64,000 nt of DNA from Fischerella sp. JS2 (GTDB lineage Bacteria > Cyanobacteriota > Cyanobacteriia > Cyanobacteriales > Nostocaceae), in the NCBI RefSeq assembly GCF_032393985.1, contig NZ_CP135918.1:3720001-3784000 (forward strand). Reading direction: 5' to 3'. Every line of letters begins with the position of its first letter. Positions within the stretch are counted from its first letter, which is position 1. Below are positions 1 through 9,128 of the stretch, in pieces. The notes under the pieces were generated by a model, which did not search any database, had not been told where the DNA came from, and was given only the letters and a program-made list of their open reading frames with translations. Both the position numbers and the translations under genes were made by a program.

Positions 1-485
1 CCAAAGTTCATGGCTTGGCTTGAAGCATTCGTAGAGCGGCGTAGGAACAATAACATTAAAGCAACCAGTGGCAAAATCCACATGAGGTTGAGCAAAAGAC
101 CAACAGCAGCTCTACTGTTAGCAGAGGAAACTTCGTCAAACTCAACTCTTTTTGCTTTAAGTTGGGCAATTAACTCTGGGTTTTGATCCAAAAGCTTTAC
201 ACGCAGAGGTTGGGCATTTTCTGTCCCCTTTAAATACACATCTGCTACCTTTTCGGTTTCATCCAAATCTACCCTGGCGACTTCTCCATTTTCAATTTTT
301 TGGAGCAGTTTACCATAGGTAAGAGTGTTGTTGTCCTGCTGCTGTTCTGCTTTTTGTGCCAAGGCAGGAGGAGTACCCTCCACAAATCCTGGCAAAATCA
401 TTAAACCAGCTACCAACGCCCCTGCTAAAGCTGTACGTTTTGTCGGTCGCTGTTTTTTGGACACCTTTTTCTCAAAACTTCTCAT
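1..485 (-). CDS. ftsH: ATP-dependent zinc metalloprotease FtsH (N-terminal part, cut by window edge)
   Basis: Membrane-bound AAA+ protease; in cyanobacteria FtsH complexes act in thylakoid and plasma membrane protein quality control. Only the first 161 residues are in the window. It starts at ATG 485 with MRSFEKKVSKKQRPTKR, followed by a hydrophobic segment (about residues 19-42, ending PALAQ). Next comes the FtsH extracytoplasmic domain (LTYGKLLQKIENGEVARVDL, then VYLKGTENAQPLRVKLLDQ), and a second membrane helix near residues 132-147 (LLLNLMWILPLVALMLLF). The AAA and zinc-protease domains lie beyond position 1. The first helix followed by a cleavable-looking ALA-Q end is typical of cyanobacterial FtsH paralogues. 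Family assignment is firm; which paralogue is not resolved. Confidence 0.93.
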   Translation of the reverse strand, partial: MRSFEKKVSKKQRPTKRTALAGALVAGLMILPGFVEGTPPALAQKAEQQQDNNTLTYGKLLQKIENGEVARVDLDETEKVADVYLKGTENAQPLRVKLLDQNPELIAQLKAKRVEFDEVSSANSRAAVGLLLNLMWILPLVALMLLFLRRSTNASSQAMNF

Positions 486-1045
486 AAGAATTACCCTTTA
501 TCCGCTGCCACGAACTGAGCGCTGGTTTTGTATGGCTTTATTTTTAGAAAGAGTAGAAATAACCTTTTCTCACTCTAGTGTAGCTCTGACAAAAACTCAT
601 TCCCAAGTTTTTCTACTCATACTTGTAAACGTGAAATACTAACCACTAGTTCCAGGGCAAGCATCGCCCATAATGTTTGCAGCATCTTAATTTTACTTTG
701 CTCAAGAGTAATTAACTTACTATTTAAAGCTTTTTCCAATTGGAGCCAGAGATAAAAGTAACTTTTTTGACCAAAAAACTAGCTGATAAGAAATTATTAA
801 TTATTTGATCAGAAAAAATTGCCTGCAACCGGAATTTGACAAGCCAAATTATATATAGTTAAGATATACTCATAGTCGTAATGATTCCGTTTTTCAAGAT
901 ATATCTTCAGGTAGTTTAGCTAACCTCTGAAGGGGTGTAGGAGTGTATGGGTGAGGGGAGTGTGGGGAGTAGTGAACAACTAATTTTGGTAGATGCAGTT
1001 CATGATCACTGCTGATTGACGTTAATTAGTAGCTGGATAATTATT
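486..1045. other. Divergent intergenic region, ftsH / FMN reductase
   Basis: A 560-bp gap between divergently transcribed genes, so it should carry promoters for both. It is AT-rich in the middle. Around 930-975 it has a G-rich direct-repeat stretch built on GGGGAGTGTGGGGAG, a short motif that recurs near 50090 and 59940. I see no gene here. Confidence 0.5.
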
Positions 1046-1591
1046 ATGGTAAAAATAGTAGGCATTGGTGGCAGTTTAAGGGCAGACTCCTACAGTCAAA
1101 TAGCCTTACGTTTGGCAGCCCAACGGGTAGAAGCTTTAGGTGCAGAAGTGGAAATACTGGATTTACGGGAAATGCAGTTGCCGTTTTGTAACGGGGAACA
1201 GGAGTATCCAGATTATCCAGATGTGCAAAAGTTGCAATATGCTGTGAGTCGTGCTGATGGGTTAATTTTGGCGACACCAGAATATCATGGCAGTATCAGT
1301 GGTGTTTTAAAAAATGCCTTGGATTTGATGAGTTTTGAGCAATTGTCTGGTAAGGTAACAGGATTAATTAGTGTATTGGGGGGACAACCTAACAGCAACG
1401 CCTTGAATGATTTGAGAATCATTATGCGCTGGGTACACGGCTGGGTGATTCCCGAACAAATTGCTATTGGACAAGCGTGGAAAGCTTTCAGTCCTGAAGG
1501 GAAGTTGTTGGATGAAAAGCTTGCTCAAAGATTTGATCAGTTTGCTCAGAGTTTGGTGGATAATACCCGCAAGCTCCGAGAAGTTGATTAG
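1046..1591 (+). CDS. NADPH-dependent FMN reductase family protein
   Basis: Flavodoxin-like oxidoreductase of 181 aa that would reduce FMN or quinone-like substrates with NAD(P)H in the cytoplasm. The N-terminus IVGIGGSLRADSYSQIALRL carries the family's GSxRxxS flavin-phosphate loop (about residues 7-16). The second signature, ATPEYHGSISGVLKNALD, sits near residues 76-93. I chose ATG 1046 because the protein then starts directly at the first beta strand (MVKIVGIGG); the open frame extends to a TTG at 1016, but those extra ten residues do not fit the fold. It stands alone, with no operon partner. The exact substrate cannot be told from sequence. Confidence 0.85.
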   Translation: MVKIVGIGGSLRADSYSQIALRLAAQRVEALGAEVEILDLREMQLPFCNGEQEYPDYPDVQKLQYAVSRADGLILATPEYHGSISGVLKNALDLMSFEQLSGKVTGLISVLGGQPNSNALNDLRIIMRWVHGWVIPEQIAIGQAWKAFSPEGKLLDEKLAQRFDQFAQSLVDNTRKLREVD

Positions 1592-1644
1592 TAAGAAACC
1601 ACATAGGTTGGGTTTCTCAACCTAACCTATCTTTTATGATCCAA

Positions 1645-2556
1645 TTACATAGATATTGACTTTCGAGAAAAGGTAATTTTATCCACTGCAACCTTTGACA
1701 TAGGTATCACCTCTCCAGTTTCTATATCTACTGAAAAAAGAGAATTAGTTCCTTCATGTTTAGGATCAGCAAGTGCATAAACTTCTCCTGATGGAGAAAA
1801 GGTAAGGCTTAGTAAATCATTTCGCAAAGGCTGTTCCTCGAACATCAATGGCGATAAGGTGACAATGTTTCCCTTACCACTAAGCATAGACCTGTTATCC
1901 AGGTCTAGCTGTACCAATCTTGTAATACCTTCCCTACCAAGAGTGGTAGCATAGATTCTTCCATCCGGGCTGAGAGCTAGATTACTGAATCGTCTATCTG
2001 GTAATAGTTCTGGTAAAGATAAATCAGAACCAGAAGAAACTTTGCCATTTTCTGGATTAATTATTACCATTTCAAAAGGAGGTGTACCTCCATTTAGACT
2101 TGCTATACCGATCAGTTTGTCGTCTTTCGTAGCCAGCAGATTTTCAATTGTACAATTGGATTTTTTAAATCCTGAAATTTTTTTAGATTTAGAAGATTGA
2201 TTATCAAGAAATAGCAGTTTACTATAATTTCCCTGTTTAGTTAATGCTGTAGTGACAATCACAAACGTACCATTTGATAGGGCAGTCAAACCAGTTATTC
2301 GCTCATTCGGTTCAGTGTATAAAGCCAAGCTAGCTGTCTCAGCTTTGATATCAGTGTTATCTACTTTTGTAGGGAGAATCTCTTTAAAGGTTTTAGTTAT
2401 AATTTGGCTAGGCAAAGCCTGCCTACCAGTTGGTAAGTCTAAAGATACTAAGGAAATTGCTGGGGTAGTATTGGCGAAGTCAGTAGAGATTGTTTGACTG
2501 AGACTTTGCTTCTTATTAAATTTTGCTCCGATGAGCGAGGATGATCCATTTGCCAA
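1645..2556 (-). CDS. Hypothetical beta-propeller-like protein
   Basis: 303 aa, not assigned to a named family. The sequence alternates strands with phrases such as LTALSNGTFVIVTT, LALSPDGRIYATTLGREG and LTFSPSGEVYALADPKHEG, a spacing like WD40/SMP-30-type propeller blades. There is no clear signal peptide. The start is TTG 2556: a perfect GGAGGT lies six bases upstream, and no in-frame ATG is near. Residues about 42-47 read LPTGRQA, encoded by a short palindromic stretch (CCTGCCTACCAGTTGG, near 2418-2435) that looks like an interspersed repeat captured in frame. Function unknown; a secreted or cytoplasmic six-bladed propeller is a guess. Confidence 0.6.
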   Translation of the reverse strand: MANGSSSLIGAKFNKKQSLSQTISTDFANTTPAISLVSLDLPTGRQALPSQIITKTFKEILPTKVDNTDIKAETASLALYTEPNERITGLTALSNGTFVIVTTALTKQGNYSKLLFLDNQSSKSKKISGFKKSNCTIENLLATKDDKLIGIASLNGGTPPFEMVIINPENGKVSSGSDLSLPELLPDRRFSNLALSPDGRIYATTLGREGITRLVQLDLDNRSMLSGKGNIVTLSPLMFEEQPLRNDLLSLTFSPSGEVYALADPKHEGTNSLFSVDIETGEVIPMSKVAVDKITFSRKSISM

Positions 2557-2570
2557 TGTCTTACCTCCAA
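2550..2570 (-). promoter_or_regulatory. Strong ribosome binding site deciding a TTG start
   Basis: On the minus strand GGAGGT is followed by six bases (AAGACA) and then TTG GCA AAT. No ATG in this frame lies near, so the Shine-Dalgarno site fixes the unusual TTG start of the propeller-like gene. Confidence 0.6.
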
Positions 2571-2785
2571 ATTTGGCGATCGCTATTCATAGCGCCAACT
2601 GACCAAATTGTTGACATTTTAATTTTCAGATCATAGATTGGCAAACTTAGTATATGTTGGTTTGACGGCAAGCAATATTAATCTTTGCAAAATTGTGAAA
2701 GCGTACGGAAGTGCATAAGGTAGCAAATAAATGTATTGATGCTAATTGTTATCACCCAATTGTGCTAGGTATGGGAATTATGAAA

Positions 2786-2803
2786 TGAGGACTTTAGTCC
2801 TCA
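2786..2803 (-). terminator. Palindromic hairpin downstream of dacB
   Basis: TGAGGACT-tt-AGTCCTCA is a perfect 8-bp stem just past the dacB stop. Read on the minus strand it is followed by TTTCATAATT. It could end dacB transcription. Similar short palindromes are also dispersed elements in cyanobacteria, so the terminator role is inferred. Confidence 0.5.
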
Positions 2804-2816
2804 CTACGAACCTGTC

Positions 2817-4271
2817 TCATTCACAACGTTGCAACTGTGCTAATGACACAACTATTTCATCCATTGCTTTACGTACAATGCTGGCAGGTTGTTCGGTTTG
2901 ATTGACGATAATACTAAAAACCAAAGGCCTGTACTTGGGTGGATTTATGTAGCCGGAAAGGGAAATCGCACCAGTTAGAGTTCCGGTTTTTGCTTGGACA
3001 ATTCCTGCTGCTGGTGTATTGTGAAAGCGGTTTTTTAAAGTGCCACTTACACCTGCTACAGGTAGAGAAGCACGAAAAACAGCTGCTTGCGGTAATTTGG
3101 CCATTGCTTGCAAAGTTTGTACCAATGCTTCTGGACTAATTAAGTTTTTACGAGACAAGCCAGAACCATCTACCAAAGCATAACTAGAAGAATCAACTTC
3201 CATCTGAGTTAAAGTTGTTTTCAAAACTTCCAACGCTGCATCTGCTGTAGCTTGATTGGGAAGTGGGGGTTTTTTGATTGCTAATGCTCTTAATAATGCT
3301 TCAGCATAAAGATTATTACTATTCTGGTTTGTTTCTATTAACAATTGAGATAAAGGTGGGGAAAGTACGGCTGCTACTTCCTGTTGATTATTCGCATAAA
3401 TTCCTACTGATGTCCGTCCCAAGGTGATTTTTTCGGCTGCTAAAGCACTGCGAAAACGTCGCAAAAAGTAATAATTGGGGTCAACTACTGGCAAAGTCAC
3501 TAGATAAGGTTGAGAATTTGCAGCAACTTGTCCTTGAATTCGCAACACGTTTCCTGATAATTCCCGGGTAACGTTTATGGAGGTTGGTTGATTTTGTGCA
3601 GTTGTCACGGATTGATTAATTACCCGCCACTGTTTGGCTTCGTTAGCATCCGTCCACGAGATGAGTGCAGGTTTGCCTAAGGTTTGTGGTAGCAGGTTGA
3701 AGCTAAAAGTGTTTTGATTGAGAATGACACTGCTAACTGGTGCGCCGTAGTCTGAGTATATGTCTTCCCATTGCCAGCTGGAGGGAACAAGATCACCTCG
3801 AATTTGGCGATCGTCTATAACTAAGTGCTGAATTTGGGTAATACCTTTTTGTTTTAATTGCTTTGCCAATAATCTTAATTGGGCATCAGTGAGACTAGGA
3901 TCTCCTCTACCCACAACATATAAGAAATTATTGCTACCTCTATATATAGATGTGCGAAAGCGATAATTTTCACCCAGTTGTTCCAATGCTGCTGCGGTGG
4001 TTAGGAGCTTGGTGTTGGAAGCAGGGGTAAAATATTTCTGGGCATCTTGACTATAGAGTGTTTGGTTGGAACCAAGATTTTGAACTAAAATTCCCCAGCG
4101 TACACGATTGAAGAGGGGACGATTAGTGACAGCATCGATAGTGGTTTTTAGCTGGGCTGGGCAAAGTGGTGCTGTTGGCGTGGGTGTTTGTGCTTTTGCT
4201 AGTTGCTGGTTGATACCGATGTGGATACTAAAAAATAATAGTAGAAAAATACAAGAAGACTTTTGAGGCAT
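2817..4271 (-). CDS. dacB: D-alanyl-D-alanine carboxypeptidase/endopeptidase, DacB (PBP4) type
   Basis: Peptidase family S13 enzyme that trims or cleaves peptidoglycan cross-links in the periplasm. With the start at ATG 4271 the protein has 484 aa and opens with a signal peptide (about residues 1-27, ending QLAKAQ). All three penicillin-binding motifs are visible: SNTK (catalytic Ser85, Lys88), SNN in TNQNSNNLYAEALL (roughly residue 320), and KTG at 428-430 in VQAKTGTLTGAIS. The large insertion between the first two motifs is typical of class C PBP4. The open frame reaches 4370, but those 33 extra residues run through an ACACAGATG-type repeat and would bury the signal peptide, so I rejected that start. 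It is monocistronic. Confidence 0.92.
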   Translation of the reverse strand: MPQKSSCIFLLLFFSIHIGINQQLAKAQTPTPTAPLCPAQLKTTIDAVTNRPLFNRVRWGILVQNLGSNQTLYSQDAQKYFTPASNTKLLTTAAALEQLGENYRFRTSIYRGSNNFLYVVGRGDPSLTDAQLRLLAKQLKQKGITQIQHLVIDDRQIRGDLVPSSWQWEDIYSDYGAPVSSVILNQNTFSFNLLPQTLGKPALISWTDANEAKQWRVINQSVTTAQNQPTSINVTRELSGNVLRIQGQVAANSQPYLVTLPVVDPNYYFLRRFRSALAAEKITLGRTSVGIYANNQQEVAAVLSPPLSQLLIETNQNSNNLYAEALLRALAIKKPPLPNQATADAALEVLKTTLTQMEVDSSSYALVDGSGLSRKNLISPEALVQTLQAMAKLPQAAVFRASLPVAGVSGTLKNRFHNTPAAGIVQAKTGTLTGAISLSGYINPPKYRPLVFSIIVNQTEQPASIVRKAMDEIVVSLAQLQRCE

Positions 4272-4333
4272 TATTCTGAATTTGGGCAATTTTGATTTCT
4301 GAGAAAAACTATAGCGGTTTGCAGTTGGGTGTG

Positions 4334-4386
4334 GGGAGAGAAACGAACACAGATGCACACCGATGAACACAGATGAATACAGATAA
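4334..4386. repeat. Short tandem repeat, ACACAGATG family
   Basis: Imperfect copies of ACACAGATG with ACACCGATG variants lie just upstream of dacB. The same motif family recurs at 14143-14389 and, inverted, at 54360-54392, so it is dispersed in this genome. Confidence 0.6.
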
Positions 4387-4616
4387 AGCTTTACTTGTGT
4401 TAGTCAAGAGTCTTTGTTAAGAAAAAGTTTAGGACTTATACAAAAAACTTCTCAAACTCTTATTTCTCTGTGTCCTTTGCGTTCTCTGTGGTTCGTTTTT
4501 CCGGTAAGTATTAAATAAAAGAATAGAGAAACACCTTTTACCTTTACCCTTTTCCCCTTAACTGAATCATATTTAGGAGAAGTGCTATATTTGTTGATGC
4601 AAATGTCTGTTAAGCA

Positions 4617-5348
4617 ATGCCACAACTACAACGAATCACGATCGCATCTTCTCAATTCCACAATCAACACATCACTCTGACTACTGAACAACAACATTAT
4701 CTTTATCGGGTGTTGCGTCTTCAGTCAGGCGATCGCTTTATCGCTATGGATGGGATGGGTAAATGGTGGTTGGCACAGTTAGCAGATACGGAAGCACAAA
4801 TTTTACAATCAATTACTGTAAAAACAGAGCTACCTATAGCTGTAACGTTAATTATTGCATTGCCGAAAGGAAGCGGATTTGATGAAATTGTCCGATATTG
4901 TACGGAATTAGGTGTAACTTGTTTTGTTCCCGTGCTAAGCGATCGCACTTTACTCAATCCCAGTCCCCAAAAATTAGAACGCTGGCAGCGGATAGTGAAA
5001 GAAGCTGCGGAACAATCAGAACGGACTACAGTACCAACGATTCTTGAGCCAGTGTCTTTCTGTAGTAGTTTGTCATTGGTAGCTAAGCAGAAATATATCT
5101 GCGAGGCGCGTGGTGATTATCCGCATTTGCTCAGTTGCTTAGAAAACAAAGAAGACTGGGAAAGTAACTTTAATGAGGAGAAAACAATTGTAATTGCCAC
5201 TGGCCCTGAAGGAGGATGGACGGAAACAGAAATTGAGGATGCAATTAAGGCTGGATTCCAACCTGTTTCTTTAGGAAGGCGGATTCTGAGGGCTGTGACA
5301 GCACCAATTGTAGCTTTATCCTTGGTTGCGGCTGCTCATGAGATATAA
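4617..5348 (+). CDS. rsmE: 16S rRNA (uracil(1498)-N(3))-methyltransferase
   Basis: Methylates N3 of U1498 in the 16S rRNA decoding region, using S-adenosylmethionine. 243 aa, the usual RsmE length. The N-terminal PUA-like domain (HYLYRVLRLQSGDRFIAMDG, residues 27-46) is followed by the SPOUT methyltransferase domain with its trefoil-knot signature: VIATGPEGGWTETEIEDA and then SLGRRILRAVTAPIVALSLV at the C-terminus. The start at ATG 4617 matches the family N-terminus (MPQLQRITI). The TPR gene follows after 34 bases and is probably co-transcribed. Confidence 0.95.
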   Translation: MPQLQRITIASSQFHNQHITLTTEQQHYLYRVLRLQSGDRFIAMDGMGKWWLAQLADTEAQILQSITVKTELPIAVTLIIALPKGSGFDEIVRYCTELGVTCFVPVLSDRTLLNPSPQKLERWQRIVKEAAEQSERTTVPTILEPVSFCSSLSLVAKQKYICEARGDYPHLLSCLENKEDWESNFNEEKTIVIATGPEGGWTETEIEDAIKAGFQPVSLGRRILRAVTAPIVALSLVAAAHEI

Positions 5349-5382
5349 AGGATGTATAAAATTATAGATTTAAAATTTATAC

Positions 5383-6456
5383 ATGATTGAGCAAGTTGCT
5401 ATTGCTTTTCAGGAAAAAGACTATCAAAAAGCCGCAAAGTTACTTAAAGAATTGTCAAAAAAATCATCAACAGACCCTTGGGTACAATTTTATATCGGAC
5501 GGCTGTATGAAGTATCTGGAAAACGGCAAGAGGCAGAAAAAGTCTATCGACGACTGCTGCAAGATACAACTAATGCTAAAGTTGTCACCCAGGCTAGACA
5601 AGGATTGCAGCGACTGTCGGAAATAAAGCAAGAAGAAAGAATCCGCGCGATCGCTCAAGCAACAGTTCATCCTGATGATGCTGGACTAGGTGTATTGATT
5701 TTAGAACCCATAAGTAATGAACTGAAAACCCAAGCAGCATCAAAATTTGCTCAGATTATGCAACTAGACTCCTATAGCGCTCGCTTACTCCTACCTAGTC
5801 GCGGCTGGCGATTATATCGTAGTGGTGCAGTCGGAGAACTTAAATATTATGGTGAACAGTTGAAGAATGCAGGTATTCCTTGCTTTTGGGCAAAATTAAC
5901 TGATATCGCCAAAATTCAAGTTTTTCATGTCGAATATTTTACAGAATCAACCCCTACAGCTACTGTTATTTGTCGCAATCAGGCTCATCAACTTGGTTCT
6001 CTCAGCTTTGACTGGCAAGAAGTCAAAGGACGAGTACAGGGAATTTTACCAATTTTTGAAGAAGTTGTGGATGTTAATGCCCGCCGCCAATTAGAACGGA
6101 AAACTCAAACCCAAGATTATTTTCATTTTTACGATTTACATTTACCAAAAAGACGTTGTATTTTGCGTCTTTATGATCATGGTTACAAATTTCAACAAGG
6201 GATAGAAATTACTTCCCTGTCTAGCCAAAATACTATTAGAATTAATTGGAATAATTTACTTAGCTTTCTAGAACAAAAATTATTTCAAATAAAAATTTGG
6301 TCAGACTTCACACCATTTGCAGAAACAGCACTAAATCAAACAGAACTGCTGAATAATATTCAATCTCACATACATCTATTTCGCCAAGAAAAAAGTAATT
6401 GGGACTCAGCTTTTCAATTATATAGTGGATTAGCTTTTCTTTATGGAGAAGCATAA
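5383..6456 (+). CDS. TPR-containing conserved cyanobacterial protein
   Basis: 357 aa, cytoplasmic (no signal peptide or membrane helix). Residues about 1-75 form two to three tetratricopeptide-like helical pairs (AFQEKDYQKAAKLLKELSKK, then PWVQFYIGRLYEVSGKRQEAEKVYRRLL). The remaining 280 residues are a conserved-looking mixed domain with no motif I can name (LQLDSYSARLLLPSRGWRLYR-like segment, then YDLHLPKRRCILRLYDHGYKF). It starts 34 bases after rsmE, which suggests an operon and hints at a partner role in RNA or protein handling, but that is inference. Only the TPR call is supported. Confidence 0.7.
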   Translation: MIEQVAIAFQEKDYQKAAKLLKELSKKSSTDPWVQFYIGRLYEVSGKRQEAEKVYRRLLQDTTNAKVVTQARQGLQRLSEIKQEERIRAIAQATVHPDDAGLGVLILEPISNELKTQAASKFAQIMQLDSYSARLLLPSRGWRLYRSGAVGELKYYGEQLKNAGIPCFWAKLTDIAKIQVFHVEYFTESTPTATVICRNQAHQLGSLSFDWQEVKGRVQGILPIFEEVVDVNARRQLERKTQTQDYFHFYDLHLPKRRCILRLYDHGYKFQQGIEITSLSSQNTIRINWNNLLSFLEQKLFQIKIWSDFTPFAETALNQTELLNNIQSHIHLFRQEKSNWDSAFQLYSGLAFLYGEA

Positions 6457-6465
6457 ACACAAAAT

Positions 6466-6494
6466 AATAGTAGGTGTATTCTTCACCTACTATT
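6466..6494 (+). terminator. Hairpin after the rsmE-TPR unit
   Basis: An 11-bp perfect stem (AATAGTAGGTG at 6466-6476 pairing with CACCTACTATT at 6484-6494) with a 7-nt loop begins ten bases after the stop codon. The downstream T-run is weak (GTTAAAGTCTTATTTC). Confidence 0.6.
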
Positions 6495-6520
6495 GTTAAA
6501 GTCTTATTTCGCTTATATTA

Positions 6521-6650
6521 ATTAGGTAAGTGGAAACAAGCGTAATGTGAGTTACGAGAAGTCAACAAGCCTGTAAAGGCAAAGCATTTGTATGTGTATC
6601 TTGACATCAAAACTGAATGTAATAGTACAAATGCTTTGATCCTACCTAAT
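6521..6650. repeat. Nested inverted repeat (possible small RNA or MITE)
   Basis: The outer arms ATTAGGTA (6521-6528) and TACCTAAT (6643-6650) enclose a perfect 13-bp inner pair, CAAAGCATTTGTA (6580-6592) and TACAAATGCTTTG (6626-6638). It lies between convergent genes and no coding frame explains it. Confidence 0.45.
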
Positions 6651-6681
6651 AATCAATGACAAATGACAGATGACGACCTAC

Positions 6682-7278
6682 TTATTTTGATTTACTAGCA
6701 GGGGTTTTTACCTGACGTGCCATCTCCAGGAAAGAATTCATATTCGCTCCGGGACGACGACGACCATTTGTACTAGTAGGCATCAAGTACTTGGGTGCGA
6801 AGGTTGTTTCTGTTGGTTGTACATTAGCAACTGCGGGTGCTTTATTTTCTTTTGGCTCTACCGTCACGCCTTCAGCTGTTTGTACTAACTCAACCTGAGC
6901 TGCGGGTTCAGGCTTCGCTTCTGCTTTAGCTTTTTTCGCTGACTTAATTGAGGTTTTACGAGAAGGCTTCTTAACATCTTTTGCTCCGTTAGATGTTTCT
7001 GGAGCAGCTGCAACTGGTGCTGGTGATTCTTTTGCACCATTACTGTCAGCAACGGCTTTATCAGCTTCACTCTCAGTTAGCTCAGTGACTTTCTCAGCTG
7101 CATTCTTTGCAACAGCGGCAACTTTTTCCGCAGCAGCTTTAGCCGCTGCAACTGGTGGTGTAGTTTCTGCGTCTTCCTTAAGTTCCAGATAATAACCATT
7201 GTCTTTTTTCTTGCCAGGGAGAAGCCCAGTGATGAATTTCATAATTCCAGTAATTAAATTTTTGATAAAACCGAACAT
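6682..7278 (-). CDS. Ala/Lys-rich conserved protein with N-terminal amphipathic helix
   Basis: 198 aa. The N-terminus MFGFIKNLITGIMKFITGLL can form an amphipathic, membrane-skimming helix and is followed by PGKKK and YYLEL. Residues about 40-155 are low complexity (Ala, Lys, Glu, Pro and Thr repeats such as AAAKAAAEKVAAVAKNAAEKV), probably disordered or coiled. The C-terminal tail is ordered-looking again (FAPKYLMPTSTNGRRRPGANMNSFLEMARQ) and is probably the conserved part. It resembles small cyanobacterial membrane-associated proteins of unknown role. I do not recognise a family. Confidence 0.65.
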   Translation of the reverse strand: MFGFIKNLITGIMKFITGLLPGKKKDNGYYLELKEDAETTPPVAAAKAAAEKVAAVAKNAAEKVTELTESEADKAVADSNGAKESPAPVAAAPETSNGAKDVKKPSRKTSIKSAKKAKAEAKPEPAAQVELVQTAEGVTVEPKENKAPAVANVQPTETTFAPKYLMPTSTNGRRRPGANMNSFLEMARQVKTPASKSK

Positions 7279-7876
7279 TACAATTTCTCCTGTCTTTTAT
7301 ACCTGAAATTTGAGTACTTTCATTAAAAATTAGAGAAAATTATTACATTTCTTCGAGTTATTACTAGGTTGACCTCAAACTTTTGCAATCAATAATTTTT
7401 TTAGGCTCTTCTTACGCGTGAAAGCTAAATCCAGCACCGTTTATCATTTGTTTTTACAAATGACCAAAAAGTAAGTCACGGCGGTCTGGAAAATGCTATA
7501 AACTTTTTATCTCAAGGGTTTGGAATTGTTGATACTTAAAATCAATTATTAAATTTTTCGGGATATGAGAGCAACATTCTGAAAGCCAGTTTAACAAAAT
7601 TTAACATTTACTCTCATTATACGTAATATAAGGGAATAGGCAGGAGAGAACAGGAAACAGGGAACAGAAAAAAAGGATGTAGGCGTGTAGACGATGTTGA
7701 TTAGGGATATTTCAAAGATATGAATTTCAAAATACTCTTATTTCCTCTTACACCCTCACACCTGATCTGGCAAATCGACTAATTAAACCAGTAACAGGAG
7801 TGTCATCGCTAGTATAGGGATAGTGGTAAAGCTCAGTTAGATTTTTTCTAAATTGTATACAATCCTGATTTTGCAG
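7279..7876. other. Intergenic region between divergent genes
   Basis: About 600 bp, AT-rich, separating divergent genes. I see no coding frame, tRNA or strong hairpin; it presumably holds both promoters. Confidence 0.4.
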
Positions 7877-8548
7877 ATGGATAAATTAACTGACAGACGT
7901 AATCCCGTTGTATTGGTACATGGCATTTTTGACACAGGTCGAGTTTTTGACAAAATGATTCCTTACTTAACCCAAAAGGGTTGGAGTGTATATGACCTGG
8001 ATTTGATTCCTAATACTGGTCATGGGAGTTTAGATAGTTTGGCCCAGCAAGTTGCTGATTTTGTTGATACTACCTTTGCACCACAACAACTAATAGATTT
8101 AGTTGGCTTTAGTATGGGTGGCATTGTCAGCCGTTACTATATCCAACGATTAGGGGGGATAAATAGAGTCCAGAGGTTTGTAACTATTTCCTCACCTCAC
8201 AATGGTACTTGGGTTGCCTACTGTAATCCAGGTCTTGGCTGTTTACAGATGCGTCCTGACAGTGCTTTTTTACAAGATTTGAATCAGGACGTTGAGATGC
8301 TTTCGCAGATCAATTTTACATCTATTTGGACGCCCTATGATTTGATGATTATCCCAGCGAATAGTTCACAAGTACCTGTGGGTCGAGAGGTGATTGTTCC
8401 TGTAATGACTCATGCGTGGATGCTAAGTGATGTGCGAAGTTTGTCAGCAGTGGCAGAAGCTTTAACACAACCAGTTGGGGCGATCGCTACACAGCAATTT
8501 CCATCAAGTTGGTTACATACCCAGATCGCTAGCAAACCGGGAAAATAG
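7877..8548 (+). CDS. Alpha/beta hydrolase, lipase-like (triacylglycerol lipase family)
   Basis: 223-aa alpha/beta hydrolase. The N-terminus NPVVLVHGIFDTG supplies the oxyanion-hole HG dipeptide (residues 15-16). The nucleophile elbow is GFSMGG (Ser79), followed by the lipase-like SSPHNGT (about residues 105-111). The likely triad is Ser79, Asp155 (WTPYDLMIIP) and His179 (VMTHAWML). This matches esterases/lipases of the LipA/EstA type; there is no signal peptide, so it is likely cytoplasmic or peripheral. I chose ATG 7877 because the first family strand starts soon after it; the upstream TTG at 7853 adds only eight unlikely residues. Substrate unknown. Confidence 0.85.
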   Translation: MDKLTDRRNPVVLVHGIFDTGRVFDKMIPYLTQKGWSVYDLDLIPNTGHGSLDSLAQQVADFVDTTFAPQQLIDLVGFSMGGIVSRYYIQRLGGINRVQRFVTISSPHNGTWVAYCNPGLGCLQMRPDSAFLQDLNQDVEMLSQINFTSIWTPYDLMIIPANSSQVPVGREVIVPVMTHAWMLSDVRSLSAVAEALTQPVGAIATQQFPSSWLHTQIASKPGK

Positions 8549-9128
8549 AAAAACTTTACTTTATAGTGAGTAACTATTTTAATCGCTTAATTATAAACTT
8601 ATAGATAAATCTTGCTATCTCTCAAAGAGATATAAATAGATAAATAAAGATTTTACCTAATTTGAGTCCGAAAAAGTAGTTACAGAAATTGATTAATAAA
8701 TATATATATCCTTGTACTTATTTACTGAATGTATTAATTAATATTTTTTTTATATTTGTAGATTCTTTTTCCAAGAAAAAATAAGAAAATCTCTCTATAG
8801 GGAGATGAAAACGGGAACGCCAATTTTCAGTTGCACGTCTTTTTTCTCTGTTTAGATTTTAGAATAGTCTAGACTTTGGGGAAAAGTGAAGAACTGATTG
8901 GACAGTGCCAATTTTGGATTGAGGTAAATTTAAAGTCTGTCTTGAAATGCTTTGAACCTCGCAATCGCTTTCGGGGCTGACGCCAACGCCCCAAGCCCTA
9001 GCACCCTAGCGGAAAGCCACTCCGTGTCTACAAACTTTTCGCAAAATCCAAAATTGTTTGACCCCTAATTATTGTCACCATTTTATTTTCTCATCAACCG
9101 AAAACTCTAAATATAGGCTTTATTTGTC
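8549..9128. other. Intergenic region before the GH65 gene
   Basis: 580 bp, AT-rich up to 8800. Around 8955-9025 a GC-rich stretch (GGGGCTGACGCCAACGCCCC and AAGCC...GGAAAGCC) looks like an interspersed palindromic repeat. No gene seen. Confidence 0.4.

Noticed and set aside
325-642. Plus-strand 105-codon open frame over the ftsH start
   Set aside because: Antisense to the FtsH N-terminal coding sequence, which has clear family motifs; the plus frame has none.
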